A program made the translations under genes and the position numbers. The notes beneath the pieces were generated by a model, which was not told the origin of the DNA, searched no databases, and worked only from the letters and a program-made list of their open reading frames with translations. From Nostoc sp. FACHB-892 (lineage in GTDB: Bacteria > Cyanobacteriota > Cyanobacteriia > Cyanobacteriales > Nostocaceae): DNA of 64,000 nucleotides. The stretch lies in assembly GCF_014698795.1 (NCBI RefSeq), contig NZ_JACJTR010000019.1, positions 62,001 through 126,000 on the forward strand, read 5' to 3'. Shown in pieces: positions 33,467-42,900 of this stretch (position 1 is its first letter; each line of letters begins with the position of its first letter).

Positions 33467-36400
33467 ATGTCTAGAATGAAGCGAAGTAGGCAGCATTGGT
33501 GCTGGAAATTCGCACTGGGAAGTTGGTTGGTGATGGGTAGTGCGATCGGCGAAAGCGTATTGCAGACATTCGTTTTTCCTTTTAATTCCGCTTTTGCCCA
33601 AATTACCCCCGATAGCACTCTACCCAATAATTCGAGTGTTACAACACAAAACAACATCAGTACCATTGAAGGGGGAACCCAAGCTGGAAGCAATTTGTTC
33701 CATAGTTTTCAAGAGTTTTCCGTTCCAAGGGGCGGCACTGCTTTTTTTAATAATGCTGCGAATATTCAAAATATCATCAGTAGGGTAACGGGTGGGTCAG
33801 TTTCTGAGATTGATGGGATAATTCGCGCTAATGCTACGGCTAACCTATTTCTAATTAATCCCAACGGAATTGTATTTGGTGCAAATGCCAGCTTAAATGT
33901 TGGTGGTTCCTTTGTGGCGAGTACAGCGAACGCATTGCAATTTGGAAATATCGGATTTTTTAGCGCTACTGATCCAAATATCCCTTCACCGTTGTTGACT
34001 ATTAATCCTTCAGCATTGCTGTTTAATCAGATTAATCAAAACGCAGCGATTCAAAATAACTCAGTTGCATTTGCAGGAAAAGATCCAGCAGGCTTTGATG
34101 CATTTGGTTTACGAGTACCAGATGGTAAAAATCTACTGCTGGTGGGTGGTAATGTCAGCATTGATAGGGGACGATTAAATGCTAATGGTGGACGAGTTGA
34201 GTTAGGAGGATTGGGCGAACCTGGTACTATCTTGCTGGGTGTAGATGGCGATAATCTCAGTTTGAAATTTCCTGATAATGTTGCGCGAACAGATATATCC
34301 CTCACCAATCAAGCAGGTATATATGTAACTGGGGATAGTGGGGGTAATATTGCAGTCAATGCCAGAAATCTAGAGATTTTAGGAGAAACTCTACTAACTG
34401 CTGGTATTGGGCAAGGTTTGGGTACACCTGAAACTGTTGCAGGAGATATTACGCTGAATGCTACCGGGAAAATCAAAGTTGCTGGCACTGGGAGTAGTGT
34501 TAGCAATCTGGTGGGCTTGGGGTCACTTGGCAATGGGGGTAATATTACTATTGATTCTGATTCCTTCTCGTTACAAGATGGCGCTCAAATTGCTGCCTCA
34601 ACATTAGGACAAGGAAATGCAGGGAATGTCAATGTTAATGTTACTGGCGCTGTTGATATTACTGGGGAGAAAAATGGTTTAGCCAGTGGGATTAACAGCT
34701 TCGTGCAAAGGGGGGCAGTTGGCAATGGGGGTAACATTACTATCGATTCTGGATCATTATCGTTACGCGATCGCGCTCAAATTGCTGCTTCAACATTAGG
34801 ACAAGGAAATGCCGGGAATGTGATAGTGCAGGCACTCGATGCTGTAACTCTAGCAGATGCTTACATCTTGGGCACAGTGGGATCAGGAGGTGTAGGTAAG
34901 GGAGGCAATATCGACATCAATGCTAGCTCCTTATCGCTAAAAGATGGCGCTCAACTGGCAACTGCTACTCTTAGAGCATCTGATACCCTGCCAGCAGGAC
35001 GGGGGAATGCGGGGAATGTCAATGTGAAAGTCTTTGGAAAAGTTGACATTGCTGGGAGGAAAAACCTTTTTTTTAGTGGGATTCACACCTTGGTGCAAAC
35101 GGGGACGGTTGGCAATGGAGGTAACATTACTATCGATTCTGGTTCTTTCTCGTTACGAGATGGCGCTCTACTTAATGCCTCAACACAAGGACAAGGAAAT
35201 GCGGGGAATGTGACAGTGAGTGCAATCGATGCTGTTTCCCTTGCAAATGCTAATATCTTCAGCCTGGTAGATGCTGGGGGTATAGGTAAAGGTGGCAATA
35301 TCGACATCAATGCTGCAAAACTATCAATTAGTGATAGCGCTAACCTGCAAACCGCTACTCTTCGTGCATCTGCTACGCAGCCGGCAGGACGGGGAGATGC
35401 AGGGAATGTCAATGTTAATGTTACAGGCATTGTTGATATTGCTGGGAAGAAAAATGGTTTTTTTAGTGGGATTGTAAGCCGCGTAGAAAGAGGCACAGTT
35501 GGCAATGGAGGTAATATTACTATCGATGCTGGTTCTTTCTCATTACAAGATGGCGCTTTTCTTTCTGCCGAAACCCTTGGACAAGGGGATGCAGGGAATG
35601 TGACAGTGCGGGCTAAAAATGCTGTTTCCCTTGCTGATACTGCTGCCATCTTCAGCACGGTGGGATCAGGAGGCGTAGGTAAGGGTGGCAATATTGACAT
35701 TAATGCTGCATCTTTCTCACTAACTGATGGCGCTCAACTGCTAACTAGCACTAGTTGGGCATCTGGGAACCAGCCAGCAGGACGAGGGGATGCGGGGAAT
35801 GTCAACGTGAAAGTTACTGGCGCTGTTAACATTGTTGGGGAGAAAAATGGTTTTGTTAGTGGGATTTCCAGTCGGGTGGAAGAAGGGACAGTTGGCAATG
35901 GGGGTAACATTACTATTGATTCCGGTTCTTTCTCATTACAAGATGGCGCTCTATTTAATGCCTCAACCCTTGGACAAGGCAATGCAGGTGCAATCAAAGT
36001 TAATGCTGCTGATTTTCTTACCATTTCTGGCAATAGTGCCAACTTTACCAGTGGCTTGTTCGTTAACTCCCAAAGTAAGACGGGTATTGCTGGAGATATT
36101 ATCGTCACCTCACCTAGAGTTACCTTAGACAAGGGTGGTAAACTCAACGCCCAATCTGAATCAGGTAACGGTGGCGACATCAACTTACAGACTGATTTAC
36201 TCCTTCTCCGTCGTGGCGCTCAAATTTCTACCACCGCAGGCACAGCCCTAACTGGTGGTAATGGTGGCAACATTAATATTGATGCCCCGTCGGGCTTCAT
36301 TGTTGCTGTCCCAAGCGAAAATAGCGATATTACTGCTAATGCTTACACAGGTACAGGTGGAAGAGTAGATATTCAAGCTATTGGTATTTATGGCATTCAA

Positions 36401-36874
36401 CGCCGCCAGCTCCCAACTTCTCTGAGTGATATCACTGCCAGTTCTGAGTTTGGCGTAGACGGCACTGTAGAACTTAACACGCCGGATATTGACCCCAACA
36501 GTAGCTTAGTCAACTTACCAACTGTACCAGTTGATACCCAAGTAGCACAGGGGTGTACCGCAGGTAGCGCTGTAGCTAAGAGCAGTTTTACAATCACTGG
36601 ACGCGGCGGCTTACCACCTAATCCGGGTGAAGCCCTCAACGCTGACGCAGTGCAGGTAGATTTGGTGTCTCTCAACCCAGAAGTAGATAATACTCCAGCA
36701 GTTTCCACAAATCCCATGAACTCAACACCAACTCGCATAGTAGAAGCTGCTGGTTGGGTAATTGCTGCTAATGGCGATGTTATTCTCACTAGCTCTGCAC
36801 CCACACTCACTCCTCATTCTTCCTGGCAGAGGACAGCCGATTGCCGTGTGGTTAATCAACACCAGGGAGGTTGA
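33467..36874 (+). CDS. TPS-type filamentous haemagglutinin exoprotein 1
   Basis: 1135 residues. A long signal peptide ends near NSAFAQ (about residue 45). The TPS domain follows, with IEGGTQAGSNLFHSFQEFSVP, IISRVTGGSVSEIDGIIRANATANLFLINPNGIVFGANASLNVGGSFVAS; NPNG is the secretion hallmark. The body is a beta-helix built from repeats of about 130 residues (AGNVNVNVTG, NGGNITIDSGSFSLQDGA, GQGNAGNVTV, VGKGGNIDINAA). The C-terminus has VAQGCTAGSAVAKSSFTITGRGGLPPNPGEAL, shared with the second TPS gene. It needs a TpsB pore, absent from this window. The start follows AAGGGGTGC. A probable adhesin or surface fibre. It lies 107 bp after hlyD, so cotranscription is possible. Confidence 0.9.
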   Translation: MSRMKRSRQHWCWKFALGSWLVMGSAIGESVLQTFVFPFNSAFAQITPDSTLPNNSSVTTQNNISTIEGGTQAGSNLFHSFQEFSVPRGGTAFFNNAANIQNIISRVTGGSVSEIDGIIRANATANLFLINPNGIVFGANASLNVGGSFVASTANALQFGNIGFFSATDPNIPSPLLTINPSALLFNQINQNAAIQNNSVAFAGKDPAGFDAFGLRVPDGKNLLLVGGNVSIDRGRLNANGGRVELGGLGEPGTILLGVDGDNLSLKFPDNVARTDISLTNQAGIYVTGDSGGNIAVNARNLEILGETLLTAGIGQGLGTPETVAGDITLNATGKIKVAGTGSSVSNLVGLGSLGNGGNITIDSDSFSLQDGAQIAASTLGQGNAGNVNVNVTGAVDITGEKNGLASGINSFVQRGAVGNGGNITIDSGSLSLRDRAQIAASTLGQGNAGNVIVQALDAVTLADAYILGTVGSGGVGKGGNIDINASSLSLKDGAQLATATLRASDTLPAGRGNAGNVNVKVFGKVDIAGRKNLFFSGIHTLVQTGTVGNGGNITIDSGSFSLRDGALLNASTQGQGNAGNVTVSAIDAVSLANANIFSLVDAGGIGKGGNIDINAAKLSISDSANLQTATLRASATQPAGRGDAGNVNVNVTGIVDIAGKKNGFFSGIVSRVERGTVGNGGNITIDAGSFSLQDGAFLSAETLGQGDAGNVTVRAKNAVSLADTAAIFSTVGSGGVGKGGNIDINAASFSLTDGAQLLTSTSWASGNQPAGRGDAGNVNVKVTGAVNIVGEKNGFVSGISSRVEEGTVGNGGNITIDSGSFSLQDGALFNASTLGQGNAGAIKVNAADFLTISGNSANFTSGLFVNSQSKTGIAGDIIVTSPRVTLDKGGKLNAQSESGNGGDINLQTDLLLLRRGAQISTTAGTALTGGNGGNINIDAPSGFIVAVPSENSDITANAYTGTGGRVDIQAIGIYGIQRRQLPTSLSDITASSEFGVDGTVELNTPDIDPNSSLVNLPTVPVDTQVAQGCTAGSAVAKSSFTITGRGGLPPNPGEALNADAVQVDLVSLNPEVDNTPAVSTNPMNSTPTRIVEAAGWVIAANGDVILTSSAPTLTPHSSWQRTADCRVVNQHQGG

Positions 36875-36928
36875 GCAACTTACACTGTCTATTTTTAGTA
36901 AAAACGCGGTGCGAATGGGGGCAAAAAC

Positions 36929-39514
36929 ATGGCAAGAAAAAAATCTAGATTACGGAAAATCAAACGCTTTTTAAGTGTACTGCTGCTTTTGGCTATGTTC
37001 TTAGGCGCGGGGTTATTGCCCCCTACTTTTGCACATGTAACTGCGGAAAACTCTAGTCTTCAAAAGTTGTCTTATGCCGAGAGTTTGCTGGAACAGGGCA
37101 GTAAATTTTATGAAGCTGAACGGTTTGCTGAAGCTGCTACTTCTTGGCAACAGGGTATCTCTGCATTCAAAGCTAATGAAGATGAATTGAGGCAAGCGAT
37201 CGCACTGGGTAATCTCTCATTAGCTTATCAGCAATTGGGACAGTGGTCAGAGGCAGAAGGTGCGATCGCTCAAAGTCTCAACTTATTACAATCTGCTAAA
37301 AATATAGACAGCAAAGACTCCTCGCAAATTCTAGCCCAAGTCTTAGATATCAAAGGTCGCCTGCAATTGGCTCAAAGCAAAGCTGAAGATGCCTTGGATA
37401 CTTGGCGAGTCTCACTTGATATTTATACCAAAAGCGGCAATGAAAGGGCGGTTCTTCAAAATCGGATTAACCAAGCGCAAGCTTTGCAAACTTTAGGATT
37501 TTATCGGCAAGCCGAGAAGACCTTAAGAGAAAGTACCCAGATTCTCCAAAGTCAACCCAACTCACCTGTTAAAGTCGCAGCTTTGCATAGTCTCGGCAAT
37601 GTCGTGCAAGTTACAGGTGATTTAGAAACATCTCGGCAGATATTGCAGCAAAGTTTAGAAATAGCTTCATCGTTGCAAGATAAAGAAGCGATCGCTGATA
37701 TTCTCCTCAGTCTGGGTAATACAGCCCGTGTTCAGCAAGACACGCAAACAGCGATAAAACTTTATCAGCAAACTATTAAAACTGCAAGCTCACCCACTAC
37801 ACGCATCCAAGCTCAAGCCAATCAACTCAGACTACTACTGGAAACTGACCAATTGTCAGCTTTCCAAACATTGTCCTCCCAAATTAAAACTCAGCTTAAC
37901 GACTTACCCGTTAGTCGAACAGCAATTTCTGCCCGCATTAACTTTGCCCAAAGTCTAATGCAATTCCGAAAAAAAACCGCCGCAAACACTCCCTCATCGT
38001 TGGACATTGCCCAATTACTAGCAACTGCTATTGAGCAAGCAAAAAGTTTGCAAGATAAACGCACACAATCCTATGCTCTTGGTGTTTTAGGTCAAGTGTA
38101 CGAACAAACTCAACAGTTGTCTGATGCCCAAAACCTCACCCAACAAGCCTTGCTCATCGCTCAAGCTATCGATGCTAAAGACATTGGCTATCAATGGCAA
38201 TGGCAACTGGGACGTTTGCTTAAAACTAAGGGAGATATAAAAGGAGCAGTAGCAGCTTACACAGAAGCAGTTAATAACCTCCAAGCTCTCCGCAGTGATT
38301 TAGTTGCTGTCAATTCTGCCGTTAAATTTTCCTTTCGAGAGGAAGTTGAACCAGTTTATCGACAGTTGGTTGATTTACTTTTGCAATCTCAGGGTAATCA
38401 AGTTAGCTCAGAAAATCTCGCAAAAGCCAGCAATACAATCGAATTACTCCAAATAGCAGAACTAGAAAACTTCTTTCGCAACAACTGTTTGAATGCTCAA
38501 ATCGTTAATCCAAAAAAAGATCCAAAAGCAGCAATTATTTATCCATTTATTTTGCCAGACCGATTAGAAGTCATCCTCCAGTTGCCTCAACAGCGTTGGT
38601 TGCACTACAGTACCCCTGTAGTTGAAAAAGAAGTGGAGACTACTTTAGCGCAACTACAGGAAAATCTACCCAAACCACACACCCTGCGACAGGTTCAATC
38701 TTTATCCCAGAAGGTTTACAAATGGCTGATTCAACCTGCTGAAGCTGCCTTAGCTGAAAATAAGACTCCTACTTTGGTGTTTGTGCTGGATGGTTGGTTG
38801 CGAAATATTCCGATGGCAGCTCTCTACGATGGCAAACAGTATCTAGTTGAGAAGTTTAACATTGCACTTACACCCAGCCTGCAACTGATTGAACCCAAAA
38901 CATCAGAGAAGGAATTCAAGGCAATAGCAGCAGGATTGAGTGAAGCAAGTTCGGGATTTTCTGCACTACCCAACGTCAAACTTGAATTAGAACAAATCCG
39001 CTCTCAAGTCCCTAGCAGCATCCTTCTGAATCAAGAATTTACCAGCGAAGCTTTGCAAAACCGGATTAATTCTCTACCTTTCCCTATCGTTCATCTTGCA
39101 ACTCATGGTCAGTTTAGCTCCAAGGCTGAGGAGACATTTATTGTTGCTTGGGATGAGCGTATTTATGTGGAAAAGTTAAATGACTTAGTGCGAACACTAG
39201 AGCAAAATAGACCCGAAGCAATTGAATTGCTAATTCTTAGTGCCTGTCAAACAGCTGCCGGCGACAAACAAGCTGCACTAGGAATTGCTGGTGTTGCTTT
39301 TCAGGCAGGAGCACGCAGTACGATCGCTTCTTTGTGGAACTTGGATGATGAGTCTACTGCTGTGTTGATGAGTCAATTTTACCAAGAGTTAGGCAACAAA
39401 AACCTGACTAAAGCTGAAGTACTCCGTCACGCCCAGCTAGCTCTTTTGCAAAATCCCAAATACAAACGTCCCAGGTTTTGGGCCCCCTATGTTCTTTTGG
39501 GTAATTGGCTTTGA
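36929..39514 (+). CDS. Secreted TPR-CHAT protein (caspase-like protease domain)
   Basis: 861 residues. A basic, hydrophobic N-terminus (residues 10-35, FLSVLLLLAMFLGAGLLPPTFAH) is a signal peptide. About 50-440 are TPR repeats (for example FYEAERFAEAATSWQQGI, ALGNLSLAYQQLGQWSEAEGAI), a protein-binding scaffold. The CHAT domain covers about 530-861, with the His of LATHG at 726 and the Cys of LSACQT at 773, the expected catalytic pair, and the ending RPRFWAPYVLLGNWL. GGGGG lies 6 bp before the ATG. It sits between two TPS exoprotein genes, 54 bp after the first. Processing or anchoring of the TPS products outside the cell is plausible but untested. Confidence 0.9.
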   Translation: MARKKSRLRKIKRFLSVLLLLAMFLGAGLLPPTFAHVTAENSSLQKLSYAESLLEQGSKFYEAERFAEAATSWQQGISAFKANEDELRQAIALGNLSLAYQQLGQWSEAEGAIAQSLNLLQSAKNIDSKDSSQILAQVLDIKGRLQLAQSKAEDALDTWRVSLDIYTKSGNERAVLQNRINQAQALQTLGFYRQAEKTLRESTQILQSQPNSPVKVAALHSLGNVVQVTGDLETSRQILQQSLEIASSLQDKEAIADILLSLGNTARVQQDTQTAIKLYQQTIKTASSPTTRIQAQANQLRLLLETDQLSAFQTLSSQIKTQLNDLPVSRTAISARINFAQSLMQFRKKTAANTPSSLDIAQLLATAIEQAKSLQDKRTQSYALGVLGQVYEQTQQLSDAQNLTQQALLIAQAIDAKDIGYQWQWQLGRLLKTKGDIKGAVAAYTEAVNNLQALRSDLVAVNSAVKFSFREEVEPVYRQLVDLLLQSQGNQVSSENLAKASNTIELLQIAELENFFRNNCLNAQIVNPKKDPKAAIIYPFILPDRLEVILQLPQQRWLHYSTPVVEKEVETTLAQLQENLPKPHTLRQVQSLSQKVYKWLIQPAEAALAENKTPTLVFVLDGWLRNIPMAALYDGKQYLVEKFNIALTPSLQLIEPKTSEKEFKAIAAGLSEASSGFSALPNVKLELEQIRSQVPSSILLNQEFTSEALQNRINSLPFPIVHLATHGQFSSKAEETFIVAWDERIYVEKLNDLVRTLEQNRPEAIELLILSACQTAAGDKQAALGIAGVAFQAGARSTIASLWNLDDESTAVLMSQFYQELGNKNLTKAEVLRHAQLALLQNPKYKRPRFWAPYVLLGNWL

Positions 39515-39584
39515 GCCATCACCACTTCAAGTTGTGATTGGAGTTAACTTTTTGTTTATTTACTTAGGCAGATGCGATCGCATC

Positions 39585-39752
39585 GACTAACAATTCGATT
39601 GTTGCGGTTGACAATGCCATTGTATTGACTGACAATTCGATTGTTTCGACTAACAATGCCATTGTATTGACTAACAATTCGATTGTTTCGATTAACAATG
39701 CCATTGTATTGGCTGACAATTCGATTGTTTCGACTAACAATGCCATTGTATA
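39585..39752. repeat. Tandem array of eight 21-bp palindromic units, family B
   Basis: Eight exact-length 21-bp units. Each contains the inverted core ACAAT-NNN-ATTGT; the three central bases alternate strictly TCG, GCC, TCG, GCC through the array, giving a 42-bp higher-order period. It lies in the 388-bp gap between the TPR-CHAT gene and the second TPS gene. The rest of the gap shows a HIP1 site and no gene. Confidence 0.93.
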
Positions 39753-39902
39753 AATTTATGTAAAGAAATGAGCAAGTTTTGCGTAAAACTAATGCGATCG
39801 CAACCGAGAATTATCCAGAGGTGACTGCAACCACAGTAAACCTACATTAGTGGTGTGACATAACCAAAAGTTTAGCAACTGCTGTTCGCTTAAAGGGGTG
39901 CA

Positions 39903-42900
39903 ATGTCCAAGATAAATATTCGTTGGGACTGGTTTATCGGAATTGCAATATGTGGTTCAAGCATTTGGAGTACAAATTGCGCTTTTGCCCAAATTATCCC
40001 GGATGGCACTTTGCCTAATAACTCTACTGTCAAATTAGAAGGCAACAACAGCATCATTGAAGGAGGAACCCCAGCAGGTGGTAACTTATTCCACAGCTTT
40101 CGGGAATTTTCTGTCCCTATTAACGGCGCTGCTTTGTTTAATAATGCTGCGGATATTCAGAATATTATCAGTCGCGTAACGGGTGGGTCAGTCTCTAATA
40201 TTGATGGGTTAATTTACGCTAATGGCACAGCTAATTTATTTTTAATAAATCCCAATGGAATTGTATTTGGTCAGAATGCTCAATTAAATGTTGGTGGTTC
40301 GTTTGTTGCGAGTACAGCCAATGCATTGCAATTTGGAAGTCGAGGATTTTTTAGCGCTACTGAGAAAAATATCCCCTCATCGTTGTTGACTATTAATCCT
40401 TCAGCATTGCTGTTTAATCAGATTAATCAAAATGCAGCAATTCAAAATAACTCAATTGCATTCGCAGGAACAGATCCAGCAGGCTTTAATGCATTTGGTT
40501 TACGAGTACCAAATGGTAAGAGTTTGCTGCTGGTAGGTGGTAATGTCAGCATAGATGGAGGACGATTAAATGCTAATGGTGGACGAGTTGAGTTAGGAGG
40601 ATTGGCCCAAGCTGGTAGTGTAGCGCTGGGTGTAGATGGCGATAATCTCAGCTTGATATTTCCTGAGAATGTAGCGCGAGCTTCGGTATCCCTCACCAAT
40701 CAAGCAGGTGTATTTGTAACTGGGGCTAGTGGCGGTAATATTGCAGTCAATGCCAGAAATCTAGAGATTTTAGGAGGAACTGTTCTAACTGCTGGTATTG
40801 GGCAAGGTTTGGGGACACCTGAAAGTCTTGCAGGAGATATTACGCTGAATGCTACCGGGCAAATTAAAGTTGCTGGTGGGAGCATAGTTCGTAATCTTGT
40901 GCGCTTAGGGTCACTTGGCAATGGGGGTAACATTACTATTGATTCTGATTCTTTCTCGTTAGGCGATCGCGCTCAACTTAGTGCCTCAACATTTGGACAA
41001 GGGAATGCAGGGAATGTGACAGTGCGGGTAAAAGATGCTGTTTCGCTTGCAGATAATGCTTACATCTTCAGCACGGTGGAAGCTGGGGGTGTTGGTAAAG
41101 GTGGCAATATCGACATTGATGCTGCAACATTATCACTTACTGATGGCGCTCAACTGGTAACTGGTAGTGTATCAGCTACCCAACCAGCAGGACGGGGGGA
41201 TGCGGGGAATGTCAATGTAAAAGTCACCGGGTTGGTTGACATTGCTGGGGAGAAAAACGGTTTTACCAGTGGGATTAGCAGCGATGTGGGTACGGGGGCA
41301 GTTGGCAATGGGGGGAATATTACTATCGATTCTGGTTCTTTCTCGTTACGCGATCGCGCTCAACTTAAAGCCTCAACATTTGGACAAGGGAATGCGGGGA
41401 ATGTGACAGTACGGACACGAGATGCTGTTTCTATTGCAGATAATGCTTCCATCCTCAGCACGGTGCAAGCAGGGGGTGTAGGTAAAGGTGGCAATATCGA
41501 CATCAATGCTGCAACACTATCACTAATTAATGGCGCTCAACTGCAAACTGTTACTAGTGGTGCATCTGCTAACCAGCCAGCAGGACGGGGGGATGCGGGG
41601 AATGTCAATGTGAATGTTACAGGTATTGTTGATATTGTTGGGGAGAAAAATGGTTTTTTTAGTGCGATTTTCAGTACGGTGAATACGGGGGCAGTTGGTA
41701 ATGGGGGTAACATTACTATCGATTCTGGTTCTTTCTCATTACGCGATCGCGCTCAACTTTCAGCCTCAACCCTTGGACAAGGCAATGCAGGGAATGTGAC
41801 AGTACGGACACGAGATGCTGTAACTCTAGCAGATGCTTCCATCTTCAGCACGGTGGAAGCAGGGGGTGTAGGTAAAGGTGGCAATATCGACATCAATGCT
41901 GCAACACTATCACTAATTGATGGTGCTCAATTGCTAACTATTACTCGTGAAGCATCTGATACCCAGCCAGCAGGACGGGGGGATGCGGGGAATGTCAATG
42001 TTAATGTTACAGACGCTGTTGATATTGGTGGGAGGAAAAACGGTTCTGTTAGTGCGATTTTCAGTCGGGTGGAAATGGGGACAATTGGCAATGGTGGTAA
42101 CATTACTATCAATTCTGGTTCTTTCTCATTACGCGATCGCGCTCAACTTTCAGCCTTAACCCTGGGACAAGGCAATGGTGGTAACATTACTATCGATTCT
42201 GGTTCTTTCTCGTTACGCGATCGCGCTCAACTTTCAGCCTCAACCCTTGGACAAGGCAATGCAGGGAATGTGACAGTGCGGGCACGAGATGCTGTTTCGC
42301 TTGTAGATGCTTCCATCTTCAGCACGGTGGAAGCAGGGGGTGTAGGTAAAGGTGGCAATATCGACATCAATGCTGCAACACTATCACTAATTGATGGCGC
42401 TCAACTGCTAACTATTACTCGTGAAGCATCTGCTAACCAGCCAGCAGGACGAGGGGATGCGGGGAATGTCAATGTTAATGTTACAGACGCTGTTGATATT
42501 GCTGGGGAGAAAAACGGTCTTTTTAGTGGGATTTTCAGTCGGGTGGATACGGGGACAGTTGGCAATGGGGGTAACATTACTATCGATTCTGGTTCTTTCT
42601 CATTACGCGATCGCACTCAACTTAGTGTCTCAACTGCTGGACAAGGTAATGCAGGGAATGTGACAGTGCGGGCACGAGATGCTGTTTCGCTTGCAGATAA
42701 TGCTTACATCTTTAGCACGGTGAATGCTGGGGGTATAGGTAAGGGTGGCAATATCAACATCAATGCTGCAACACTATCACTAATTGATGGTGCTCAACTA
42801 ATAACCGCTACTCGTGAAGCATCTGATACCCAGCCAGCAGGACAGGGGGATGCGGGGAATGTCAATGTGAATGTTACTGGCATTGTTAATATTGTTGGGG

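Noticed and set aside
34051..36183. Several long Pro/Ser-rich minus-strand frames opposite TPS gene 1
   Set aside because: Mirror translations of the repeated beta-helix; composition is forced by the Gly/Asn/Ala-rich sense strand.
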